Shown in pieces: positions 45,334-53,907 of a DNA stretch of 64,000 bases. The translations under genes and the position numbers were made by a program. The DNA is taken from contig JAFUVE010000047.1 of the NCBI GenBank assembly GCA_017483765.1, positions 1 to 64,000 on the forward strand, in the 5' to 3' direction. The notes below the pieces were generated by a model. It was given only the letters and a program-made list of their open reading frames with translations. It was not told the origin of the DNA and did not search any database. Source of the stretch: Bacteroidaceae bacterium. Its GTDB lineage: Bacteria; Bacteroidota; Bacteroidia; Bacteroidales; Bacteroidaceae. Position 1 is the first letter of the stretch; every line of letters begins with the position of its first letter.

Positions 45334-48300
45334 ATGAATCGCCTGCTAAATCACCTAACTTTGCTTATTGCTCTGTTCGCGATTTCGCTCACGGATGCGG
45401 AAGCTTTCCAGAAGGACAGCCTCTACATCAACGTGAACGGCTCACAGCGCAATATGATTGTGTTTACGCCTAACAACGTAAGCAACGGACTACCTCTGAT
45501 GATTGTCACACACGGCATGAATCAGAATGCAACTTACCAGTACCAGGGCGACCGCCTCTGGGAACTCATCGACTCCGAACGCTTCATCATCGCTTACCTC
45601 AACAGCAATGGAGGTACATGGGACATCGGGGGAAGCGGTGACCTTAACTTCATCGATGCAGCTATCAACTATGTGGACAACCGCTATTCCATCAACCGCA
45701 ACCGCCTCTATTGGTCGGGATTCTCCATGGGATCCATGCTTATCTACCATGGCATCAGAAGCGAAATCGGTAAGAAATTCGCAGCCTTCGCTCCGTGCAG
45801 CGGTGTGCTTTTCTCTGCACAGCCCTGGAACGAACGCTCCACTCCGGTCAACCTCATTCATTGCCATGCATATGGCGACGATGTCTTCAACTACAACCAA
45901 TATGGCATTCGGGATTACGTCACGCACTTCGCCACCCTCGACAATGCCAACAACTACACGAAAGTGCAGAATTATTATCCCAACCAGGCTCAATTCGGAT
46001 GGATCGATGCGGATAAGGAAACATGGACTGGAGGAACTAACGGGTCGGAGGTGGAACTTCTCTCTGCAAACAGCGGAGGACACTGGCCTACAGGGGCTTA
46101 CAAATATGAGATATGGAACTTCTGTAAGCGCTTCTCACTCGACGGCAGCAGCAGCCAAACTACTACTGTCGCCAATTTCAACTACGATTCTTATTCAGGA
46201 CGATATAGGGTCGATTTCAACGACCTCACTACGGGTGGAGACCTTTCCTTCGACAGTTCTACGGGGGTGCTCTCACTTCCGGCAGGAAAAAGCGGAACAC
46301 TCACACTCACCTTCAACGGAGCTGATTTCTCCAACGTTTCAAAAGTGAAGATGTTCCGTTCGGGTGACGACCTCTTCAATACGTTGACCATCACCAACGC
46401 CGCAGGCAATTCGGTCAATCCGGGTGGTGCGTTCTACACAAGCAGATATGAATTGAACTATGCCGGATATCAGGCAAACAGCTCGGCTGTCAACACGCTG
46501 GTATGGCATGGAAACAACGATACGTCGGCTGCCAAGACCATGACACTGCAGGAAATCCTTATCAGCGTGGATGTCATGAGGGCAACGAAAAAACATGAAA
46601 AACAGCTTGCTCAGTCTGAGTTCGGAACATGGAACGGCGTTGGGGCATCTGCCGCCAGGACGGGCGACGATGCAGGCATGGAATACAACATCGACCAGTT
46701 CATTGCCGGTTACGGCACCATCTACGGAAACGGCAACGTGTATGCCAACTCTTATGCCGACCTCTCAAAATATGGTACGCTGCGTGTCTATGGCGACAAT
46801 GGCATCCATATCAGGGCCCTTTTCAACCGGCCGACCGACTCATCATCCGATTTCATACTCAAAGAGGGAGACATCACCGACGGAGTATTTGAGGTTGACC
46901 TCGCTTCAGTCGGACAGTATGCTCATCTCAATGCGCTCAAGGTGGGTGGGGGCAGCGGAACCGCATGGAGCGTCACCGTCACCGACGACACCACTCCCAT
47001 GGATTATTATATCTCAGGCAAACTATATGTGGCAGACAACCTCTCTGCCGCGCTCAACGACCTCTCTGCCACCAACTACGACGCAACAGGGCTGACCAAC
47101 ACATCAGCTGTTGCGCTCAACACGGCAAACAAGAACGCGCTGATTTACGTCACCGACGCAGCAAAACTATCCAACAGTGCCAATGTCGTGGAGAAGAACG
47201 GCGACAGCTATTCATCTGACAATATCGAGCTTATCGACGGTGTCTCTGCTTCTCAAGGACAAATTGCCTATGCTGCCCTCGGAGGCGGAACCACAGGTAA
47301 CAGTACCTGGTCCGAGACTGGTGGAAACTACTCCTTTGAGTGGACATCAGGAACATCAGGGGCATGGGTGGAACTTATGCATTATGTGAATTATAAGGAG
47401 AGTCTGGATGGCTGTCAATATAAATATTTCTTGGTTGACACTCAGGAATTCACCAACACATGGGGAGTACAGTTCCTCGATGGTGATGCCAATGTCTTGG
47501 TGCAGCAGGAATACTGGGTTGCCATGAACGACGGCAACAAGACCAAAATCATCGATGTCGAGAAATTGTTTGCTGATGCCGGTAAAACGGCTGACCGTAG
47601 CAAACTGACGAAAATCCGACTTTTCAACATCGACTCATCTAATGGTGGTAAGGTGGTGGTAAAGCAGGCTTATCTTTACAATGATGAGGCCGATAACGTA
47701 TATCCTTTCTACGCACCTTACGACATCACGGCGGCAAGTGCCAAACTCACGACTTCCGTCAGCGACGGATTCACGCTGCTTACCACCCCGTTCGCTGCTT
47801 CCATGCCATCGGGATTCACTTCCTATGCACTGCTTGAGGACAATGTACTTCCGTTCGACCGTATCGATCCTAATGCGCCTATGCTTGTCAAGGGTAACGG
47901 CGAACTTGTCCTCAGTGCCTCGAACGTTACGGTGAAGGCTACGGACGGACTGGTGGCTGGCGTGCTCAAGGGCACATACAAGCCGACGGTTGTGCCTGCT
48001 GGCAATTATGTGCAGAAGGAAGCCACCAGGGCTGACTCTTTCTCTCCTGTAGAGGGAGCGACGCTCTATGCCGTGACCCAAGGACAGGAACCGACTGTCT
48101 ATCCCTTCCATGCGTATGCCACTCAGGAAGTTGTTCTCAACAACGATGACCCGGATACCCCGGACAATCCGAATAATCCGGAAATTCCAGACAATCCGGA
48201 CAATCCCGAAAACCAGTCTTACACCCTCACTGTCACCAGTGCCGGCGTGTCCACGATGTATCTCGGATTCGATGCGCTTATTCCTGAAGATGCCGACTTC

Positions 48301-48813
48301 CTGCTTGTGGCAGCGGTGAAGAAAGTACAGGGTACGACTGCCTATCTCAAGCGAATCAAAAACGGAATCATACCTGCCAACACCGGTGTCATGATCTTCG
48401 CCAACCCAGGTACTTATACCTTCAACGAGTCGCAGACAGCACCCACCGAAGTGGTGGAGAGCGCACTGCATGGCGTGCTCAAGAACACCTCTGTCGCAGC
48501 CCTCTCTCAGCTTGAGGGCGGAGCGTCCATCTACGTGCTCAGCAGAGGAATCTCTGAATACACCGGATTCAAACTCGCGGGTGGAACCGTCAAGTCCGTG
48601 CCAGCAAACAAGGCATACCTGCCGGTTGACCAGTCCGTTCTCACGAAGTTCATCAACTTCTCGTTCGACGACAGCCAGACTACTGACATTCAAACTATCG
48701 ACCAGGAAGATGTCAACAGCAACGCTGACGTGTTCGACCTCAGCGGGCGAAAAGTCAACAAGCCGGAGAAGGGCATCTACATCGTCAACGGAAAGAAAAT
48801 ACTCATCAAATAA
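45334..48813 (+). CDS. Secreted CE1-like esterase with five-module shared tail
   Basis: This 1159-residue protein has a signal peptide (about residues 1-24) and an alpha/beta-hydrolase head (about 30-268) of the PHB-depolymerase/feruloyl-esterase (CE1) type: nucleophile in GFSMG (S131), Asp in HAYGDD (D182 or D183) and His in GGHWP (H250). It should release acetyl or feruloyl groups from xylan; the exact ester is not decided by the sequence. The tail has module A (about 278-418; GGDLSFDSSTGVLSLPAGKS), module B (about 420-570; YADLSKYGTLRVYGDNG), module C (about 575-785), module D (about 790-930; YPFYAPYDITAAS), an Asp/Pro/Asn linker (about 934-957), module E (about 960-1110; IPANTGVMIFANPGTY) and the C-terminal DLSGRKVNKPEKGIYIVNG motif (1133-1159). 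Confidence 0.9.
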   Translation: MNRLLNHLTLLIALFAISLTDAEAFQKDSLYINVNGSQRNMIVFTPNNVSNGLPLMIVTHGMNQNATYQYQGDRLWELIDSERFIIAYLNSNGGTWDIGGSGDLNFIDAAINYVDNRYSINRNRLYWSGFSMGSMLIYHGIRSEIGKKFAAFAPCSGVLFSAQPWNERSTPVNLIHCHAYGDDVFNYNQYGIRDYVTHFATLDNANNYTKVQNYYPNQAQFGWIDADKETWTGGTNGSEVELLSANSGGHWPTGAYKYEIWNFCKRFSLDGSSSQTTTVANFNYDSYSGRYRVDFNDLTTGGDLSFDSSTGVLSLPAGKSGTLTLTFNGADFSNVSKVKMFRSGDDLFNTLTITNAAGNSVNPGGAFYTSRYELNYAGYQANSSAVNTLVWHGNNDTSAAKTMTLQEILISVDVMRATKKHEKQLAQSEFGTWNGVGASAARTGDDAGMEYNIDQFIAGYGTIYGNGNVYANSYADLSKYGTLRVYGDNGIHIRALFNRPTDSSSDFILKEGDITDGVFEVDLASVGQYAHLNALKVGGGSGTAWSVTVTDDTTPMDYYISGKLYVADNLSAALNDLSATNYDATGLTNTSAVALNTANKNALIYVTDAAKLSNSANVVEKNGDSYSSDNIELIDGVSASQGQIAYAALGGGTTGNSTWSETGGNYSFEWTSGTSGAWVELMHYVNYKESLDGCQYKYFLVDTQEFTNTWGVQFLDGDANVLVQQEYWVAMNDGNKTKIIDVEKLFADAGKTADRSKLTKIRLFNIDSSNGGKVVVKQAYLYNDEADNVYPFYAPYDITAASAKLTTSVSDGFTLLTTPFAASMPSGFTSYALLEDNVLPFDRIDPNAPMLVKGNGELVLSASNVTVKATDGLVAGVLKGTYKPTVVPAGNYVQKEATRADSFSPVEGATLYAVTQGQEPTVYPFHAYATQEVVLNNDDPDTPDNPNNPEIPDNPDNPENQSYTLTVTSAGVSTMYLGFDALIPEDADFLLVAAVKKVQGTTAYLKRIKNGIIPANTGVMIFANPGTYTFNESQTAPTEVVESALHGVLKNTSVAALSQLEGGASIYVLSRGISEYTGFKLAGGTVKSVPANKAYLPVDQSVLTKFINFSFDDSQTTDIQTIDQEDVNSNADVFDLSGRKVNKPEKGIYIVNGKKILIK

Positions 48814-48831
48814 TTTATCCAGTTGCTGGTA

Positions 48832-48853
48832 GAGACGCGCCGTGGTGCGTCTC
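48832..48853 (+). terminator. Hairpin after the esterase gene
   Basis: GAGACGC (48832-48838) pairs with GCGTCTC (48847-48853). There is no T run; it may be a repeat-type palindrome rather than a terminator. Confidence 0.45.
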
Positions 48854-48861
48854 CCCCGGCA

Positions 48862-48889
48862 CTGTAGGGACTTACTTTCTTTATGTCCG
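48862..48889. repeat. 28-bp hairpin repeat, copy 3
   Basis: CTGTAGGGACTTACTTTCTT then TATGTCCG, slightly diverged in the loop. Confidence 0.8.
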
Positions 48890-48898
48890 ATTTCAATT

Positions 48899-48926
48899 CA
48901 GTAGGGACTTACTTTATGTATGTCCG
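48899..48926. repeat. 28-bp hairpin repeat, copy 4
   Basis: CAGTAGGGACTTACTTTATG then TATGTCCG, only 9 bp after copy 3. Confidence 0.85.
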
Positions 48927-48995
48927 TTTACACAACAAACATATAACAAATCTATCGCTTTTTATTAATAACTATCAATAATTTTAACCAACAAA

Positions 48996-49181
48996 ATGAA
49001 AAAGTTTTATTCAGCTCCACAGACGAAGACAATTAGTTTTCAGGTAAGATACAGTTTGATGGAAGAGACAGCTCAGGAGGTTTTGGCTAAGCAACGTAAG
49101 GAAGAAGAGGCGGAACAGATGGAAGAAGAGGAGTTTTTGGAATTCGTTGCAAGTATGGAGGAGCGAAAACCACTTTGGTAA
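48996..49181 (+). CDS. Small MKKxYxAPxT protein, copy 2
   Basis: This 61-residue protein begins MKKFYSAPQTKTISFQVRYS and ends EERKPLW. The middle is a Glu-rich helix (about residues 24-55) with heptad-like spacing. It parallels the 65-residue protein at 44670: the same N-terminal MKK-x-Y-x-AP-x-T, similar length and the final LW, but otherwise little identity. It lies between the esterase and the second GH5 gene and has its own hairpin after the stop. The function is unknown. Confidence 0.68.
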   Translation: MKKFYSAPQTKTISFQVRYSLMEETAQEVLAKQRKEEEAEQMEEEEFLEFVASMEERKPLW

Positions 49182-49198
49182 TCAAATGAGAGATTCTG

Positions 49199-49227
49199 GG
49201 GAAAAGACAGCAAGACTGTCTGTTCCC
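49199..49227 (+). terminator. Hairpin terminator after the small protein
   Basis: GGGAAAAGACAG (49199-49210) pairs with CTGTCTGTTCCC (49216-49227), with a 5-nt loop and weak T content after it. A GACTTCTT-type simple repeat follows at 49303-49335. Confidence 0.75.
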
Positions 49228-49368
49228 CGCTTCTCTTTGTTAAAATGAATAAGACTATTCAATTCAAAACAGTATGAAAAACTCATCGGAAGACCATCGT
49301 CTCGTATGCTTGACTTCTTGTCTTCTTGACTTCTTTGAATAAACAACCAACTAAAAACTCACTTTAAT

Positions 49369-52300
49369 ATGACCAAACACATTTTCAAATCAATCCTATG
49401 TCTTGCGCTGATGGCTCTTTCTCTCAACGCCAAGGCGCAAAGCTATGTCTTTGGCACCACACCGGCACTCCATGTCGATGGCAATAAGCTCAAAGACCCC
49501 AACGGCGGAACGGTCACCCTGCATGGTGTGATGGATACGCCGTCACCCTATTTCAACAGCTACAGATGGGGTACGTATTGGAGCGGACCGACCGACGAGG
49601 CGGTCACCAGAGCCAAGGACTATTTCGACAAAATCACAACGGCTATCACGCAGCCGTCGAGAGGCACTTACTGCAACCTTTTCAGACTCCACCTTGAGCC
49701 ATGGTGGTCGAACACCGGAAGCACAACGGGTGAGGACGACATCAGCAAGTTTTCTGCTGACAGACTCAGAACCTATCTTAATTCCCTCTTTATCCCGATC
49801 GCACTCAATGCGATCAGCAAAGGTTTATACGTCATTATTCGTCCGCCGGGAGTGTTTCCTAACACAGTCAATGTGGGAGACAACTACAACAACTACCTCA
49901 TGACGGTATGGGACATCGTCTCCAGTAACTCCACAATCAAGCAGTATAGCGGACAGATTTCACTTGAGTTGGGTAATGAGCCGGTGAATGTGAAAATCAA
50001 CGGACAGGATAATGCGGCTGCGCTGCATAATTACTTCCAGCCTATCGTCAATAAAATCCGGCAGAACGGATTCAACGGCATTCTCTGGATTCCGGGTTCA
50101 GGATGGCAGAGCCAGTATGCCACTTATGTGAACAATCCTATTTCCGATCCTCAAAACAACTATGGATATGCCGTTCACGACTATGTGGGATGGTACAACG
50201 GAGATAACTCCGCTTATGCCGACTGGAGACTCAACAACTATATCAACCAGTTCCACACACAGGTGCCGGTCATCGACAACTATCCTATCGTCATTACGGA
50301 GGTGGACTGGAGCCCGGAAAACGGATCAAGCGGACACTACGACGAACACGGAAACTGGGTTGTCGGTAATTTCGGTACATGGGCTACGGGTACCACGTCC
50401 AACTGGGGAAGACTCTATAAGGGACTGCTCGACCGATATCCGGAGAACATCTCCATGACGCTTTCTGGCACAGACACTTATATCGATGTGGAGGCTTATC
50501 TCAACAACGGAACAATACGACCGGCTTACACTACGGCCATGCAACAAAATGGATTTGCCAATGCATGGGAGGCGTGTAGCGGTGCGTGCTTCGAATGGTA
50601 CAAGATATGGGGACAGGCACAGATGAACGGAAGCGGCGGTGGCATCGCCACATTCTCACCCGATCAGCAGACAGGACGTTATTATGCCAGCTTCAACGAC
50701 CTCTCTGTCAGTGGAGACCTTTCGTTCGACAGAAACACGGGAGTCCTCTCTCTGCCAGCCGGAAAGAGCGGAAAGCTGACGCTCACCTTCAGCGGAGCGG
50801 ACTTCTCCAATGTCTCAACAATCAAGATGTCGCACACAGGGGATGACCTCTTCAACACGCTCATGATCAAAAACTCGGCCGGTAATTCTGTAAACACCGA
50901 CGGAGGGGCGTTCTATTCCAGCAGATACCAGCTCAACTACACGAACTATCAGGGCAACAGCTCAGCGGTCAATACCCTTGAATGGGAAGGCCACAATGAT
51001 GGGTCGGCCACCAAGACAATGACGCTGCAGCAAATCCTGATTCAGGAGGATGTGATGTGGGCCTCAAAGAAGCATGAGATAGCTCTTGCACAGGCTGAGT
51101 TCGGCACATGGAACAGTATTGACGCCAATGCCGCTAAGACCGGTGACGACGCTGACATGGAATACAACCTCAACCAGTTTATCGCCGGCTACGGCACGGT
51201 ATATGGAAATGGAAGTGTATTGTCACACAACTATGCCGATCTGACGAAATACACCAAACTGCGTGTTTATGGCGACAACGGACTGCTTGTCAGGGCGTTG
51301 TTCAACAGGACATCTGATGAGCAGGCCACAGGAAACGGTTCGTTACAGCCTTACATCGAATACAACAACCCAGCTAACCTGGCAGGAAAGACCTTTGCCA
51401 TCGTACGCGACAGTAAGGCTTTGTATGGAACGGATATGCAGAATCTCGCTTTCGACTCCTACACCAGTGCATTCTCAAGTGCTAACTCGGGGTATCTCTT
51501 CAAGGCTGAGAGCATCACAGTCAACGGACAGGACTATTTCCTCCTGAGACTGATGACGCCGGCGGGGGAGGAGTACAGTGTCTATGGAGGGACTGCCTAC
51601 CTCAATTCTCAGCCAACTGACGGATGGTGCAGCTTCGTGCTCGGACTGAACAACCAGAACGGACAGGACATCGAGAACGGTGCGGTATGGGATATCAAAT
51701 ATGTGGACGGACAAGGCATGACCATCCGTAATGTCGGTACGGGTCTTTATCTCGCCAACGCAGGACCGGCCAACAGCGAGTCGCCTGTCTATTGGACCTT
51801 ATGCACACTCAAGGAGCAGACAAACACCAACCTCATCGAAAAAGCAGGAGAAATCGCCGACGGTGTCTTCGAGGTGGATCTTAAGACTTTAGGTGACTTC
51901 GCACATCTCAACGCACTCAAAGTGGGCGGTGGAAGTGGATCCGTCTGGAGAGTCATGGTGGTGGACGATGAATCTCCTATGGACTACTATGTGTATGGAA
52001 AGAAATATGTGGAAGACAACCTTGCTGTTGCTCTCAACGACCGAAACGCCACGAATTATGACGCCACAGGACTGACTAACAGAACGGCTGTGGCACTCAA
52101 CACAGTGAACAAGAATGCGCTTATCTATGTGGATAACGCATCCAGGCTTTCTAATTCCGCCAACGTCGTGGTGAAGAACGGTAACAACTATTCGGCATCA
52201 AACATCGTGCTTACTGACGGGGTTTCCGCAGCACAGGGACAGAGGGCGTATGCAGCTCTCACAGGAGGTACCCCAGAGAATGCCACATGGACAGAGAACA

Positions 52301-53769
52301 ACGGAAACTACACATTCGAATGGGCTTCAGGCGCATCAGGACAGTATGTGGAAATCATGCACTGGGTTTATCTGACAGAACAGAACAACGGATGCCAGTA
52401 CAAGTACATGTTGATTGACACAGAGGAATATACCAGCAAATGGGGTGTCCAGTTCCTCGACGGAGATGGACGAGAGTTGGCTAAACAGGAATATTGGGTT
52501 TCCATGGCTGATGGAGGAGCAACAACGAAAATACTGAATATCGATGCTCTGTTCGCCGTTGCGGGTAATTCGTCGAAACGGGCAAACCTCACGAAAATCC
52601 GTCTGTATAACTTCGATTCCAACAGTGGTGGTAAAGTTGTTGTGAAGGAGGCATATCTCTACAACGAACCTACAGAAAACGTGTATCCGTTCTATGCGCC
52701 TTATGACATCACGGCTGCTAATGCCAAGCTGACAACGAAAATCGGTGATGACGGATTCACATTGCTCACCACACCGTTTGCTGCCTCATTGCCTTCGGGA
52801 TTCACTTCTTATGCTCTCCTGGAAGACCAGGTGCTTGAGTTCGACCGCATCAATGCCAACGCACCGATGCTCGTCAAAGGCAACGGAGAACTGGTGCTTA
52901 CGGCATCGGGTACCACCATTCCGGCTACGGACGGACTTAATGCGGGTGTGCTTCAAGGCACATATAAGCCGACGGCTGTTGCAGCAGGTAACTACGTACA
53001 GAAAGAAGCCACACGTGACGACTCTTTCTCGCCCGTGGAGGGAACAACGCTCTATATCGTATCTGAAGGACAGGAGCCGACCATATATCCGTTCCATGCT
53101 TATGCAACCGCTGAGGTGCAGACCGGAAACAATGACGACCCGGATCCGGACGATCCCGACCCGACATACGAGCCTTTCGAACTCACTGTATCCAGTGCTG
53201 GAGTGGCTACTGTGTATCTTCCCTTCGATGCGGTCATCCCGGATGCGGACTTCTTCGCGGCTGCTGGTGTGACATCCATCTCTGGAAGCACTGCTTACCT
53301 CAAGGAGGTCAAAGGCGGAATCATACCGGCTAACACGGGTGTCATGATATTTGCCAACCCGGGCAAGTATCTGCTCTATCCATCATCCACACCGGCTACA
53401 ACAACCGTTCAGAGCATCATGCATGGAGTTCTCGTCGATACGCCAATCAATCAGGTGAAGGCGAACGAGGGTGGAGCCAACATCTATGTGCTCAGCCGCG
53501 GAATTGAGGAATACACTGGATTCAAGATTGTGGGAAGCACGGTCAAGAGCATCACGGCCAACAAGGCTTACATCGCACTGCCTGCCGACAGCAATGTCAA
53601 GGAAATCCGAATCTCATTCGGTGGCGAAACGCCTACGGGTATTGACGATGTCAAGGCTATCCTCAATGGCTGCGGAGCTGACATGATATACGACCTCAGC
53701 GGACGCAGAGTAAACAACCCGACAAAGGGTATTTACATCATCAACGGAAAGAAAGTGCTTATAAAATGA
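49369..53769 (+). CDS. Secreted GH5 xylanase-type enzyme with shared tail and nested insert
   Basis: This 1466-residue protein has a signal peptide (cut near AKAQ) and a GH5 head (about 27-415) very similar to the one at 35998: HGVMDTPSPYFNSYRWG, acid/base Glu in LELGNEPVN (E204) and nucleophile Glu in ITEVDWSPE (E311). Backbone xylanase activity is likely (GH5 subfamily 21 is a candidate). The tail repeats modules A (about 426-566), B (from about 568), C (about 890-1100), D (about 1107-1250), a DP-rich linker (about 1256-1266), E (about 1270-1425) and the C-terminal motif (1438-1466). Module B is split: about 170 residues (approximately 648-820) are inserted after RALFNRTSDE, containing a beta-trefoil-like or lectin-like segment (GTGLYLANAG). 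The four tails otherwise align closely. Confidence 0.91.
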   Translation: MTKHIFKSILCLALMALSLNAKAQSYVFGTTPALHVDGNKLKDPNGGTVTLHGVMDTPSPYFNSYRWGTYWSGPTDEAVTRAKDYFDKITTAITQPSRGTYCNLFRLHLEPWWSNTGSTTGEDDISKFSADRLRTYLNSLFIPIALNAISKGLYVIIRPPGVFPNTVNVGDNYNNYLMTVWDIVSSNSTIKQYSGQISLELGNEPVNVKINGQDNAAALHNYFQPIVNKIRQNGFNGILWIPGSGWQSQYATYVNNPISDPQNNYGYAVHDYVGWYNGDNSAYADWRLNNYINQFHTQVPVIDNYPIVITEVDWSPENGSSGHYDEHGNWVVGNFGTWATGTTSNWGRLYKGLLDRYPENISMTLSGTDTYIDVEAYLNNGTIRPAYTTAMQQNGFANAWEACSGACFEWYKIWGQAQMNGSGGGIATFSPDQQTGRYYASFNDLSVSGDLSFDRNTGVLSLPAGKSGKLTLTFSGADFSNVSTIKMSHTGDDLFNTLMIKNSAGNSVNTDGGAFYSSRYQLNYTNYQGNSSAVNTLEWEGHNDGSATKTMTLQQILIQEDVMWASKKHEIALAQAEFGTWNSIDANAAKTGDDADMEYNLNQFIAGYGTVYGNGSVLSHNYADLTKYTKLRVYGDNGLLVRALFNRTSDEQATGNGSLQPYIEYNNPANLAGKTFAIVRDSKALYGTDMQNLAFDSYTSAFSSANSGYLFKAESITVNGQDYFLLRLMTPAGEEYSVYGGTAYLNSQPTDGWCSFVLGLNNQNGQDIENGAVWDIKYVDGQGMTIRNVGTGLYLANAGPANSESPVYWTLCTLKEQTNTNLIEKAGEIADGVFEVDLKTLGDFAHLNALKVGGGSGSVWRVMVVDDESPMDYYVYGKKYVEDNLAVALNDRNATNYDATGLTNRTAVALNTVNKNALIYVDNASRLSNSANVVVKNGNNYSASNIVLTDGVSAAQGQRAYAALTGGTPENATWTENNGNYTFEWASGASGQYVEIMHWVYLTEQNNGCQYKYMLIDTEEYTSKWGVQFLDGDGRELAKQEYWVSMADGGATTKILNIDALFAVAGNSSKRANLTKIRLYNFDSNSGGKVVVKEAYLYNEPTENVYPFYAPYDITAANAKLTTKIGDDGFTLLTTPFAASLPSGFTSYALLEDQVLEFDRINANAPMLVKGNGELVLTASGTTIPATDGLNAGVLQGTYKPTAVAAGNYVQKEATRDDSFSPVEGTTLYIVSEGQEPTIYPFHAYATAEVQTGNNDDPDPDDPDPTYEPFELTVSSAGVATVYLPFDAVIPDADFFAAAGVTSISGSTAYLKEVKGGIIPANTGVMIFANPGKYLLYPSSTPATTTVQSIMHGVLVDTPINQVKANEGGANIYVLSRGIEEYTGFKIVGSTVKSITANKAYIALPADSNVKEIRISFGGETPTGIDDVKAILNGCGADMIYDLSGRRVNNPTKGIYIINGKKVLIK

Positions 53770-53781
53770 TTTTTTGACAGT

Positions 53782-53829
53782 CTCAGGGGGGGAGCTGATT
53801 ATCAACACTCCCCCTGAGCAGTTTTTTTT
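53782..53829 (+). terminator. Rho-independent terminator after GH5
   Basis: CTCAGGGGGGGAG (53782-53794) pairs with CTCCCCCTGAG (53808-53818), followed by CAG and eight T. Confidence 0.92.
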
Positions 53830-53907
53830 AGTACCTCTTGCTTTCCTGTACGCCGCAGTTTTCTGCGGCCATTCCCAGCAAAACAACAACCAAAATACTA
53901 TAACCCA

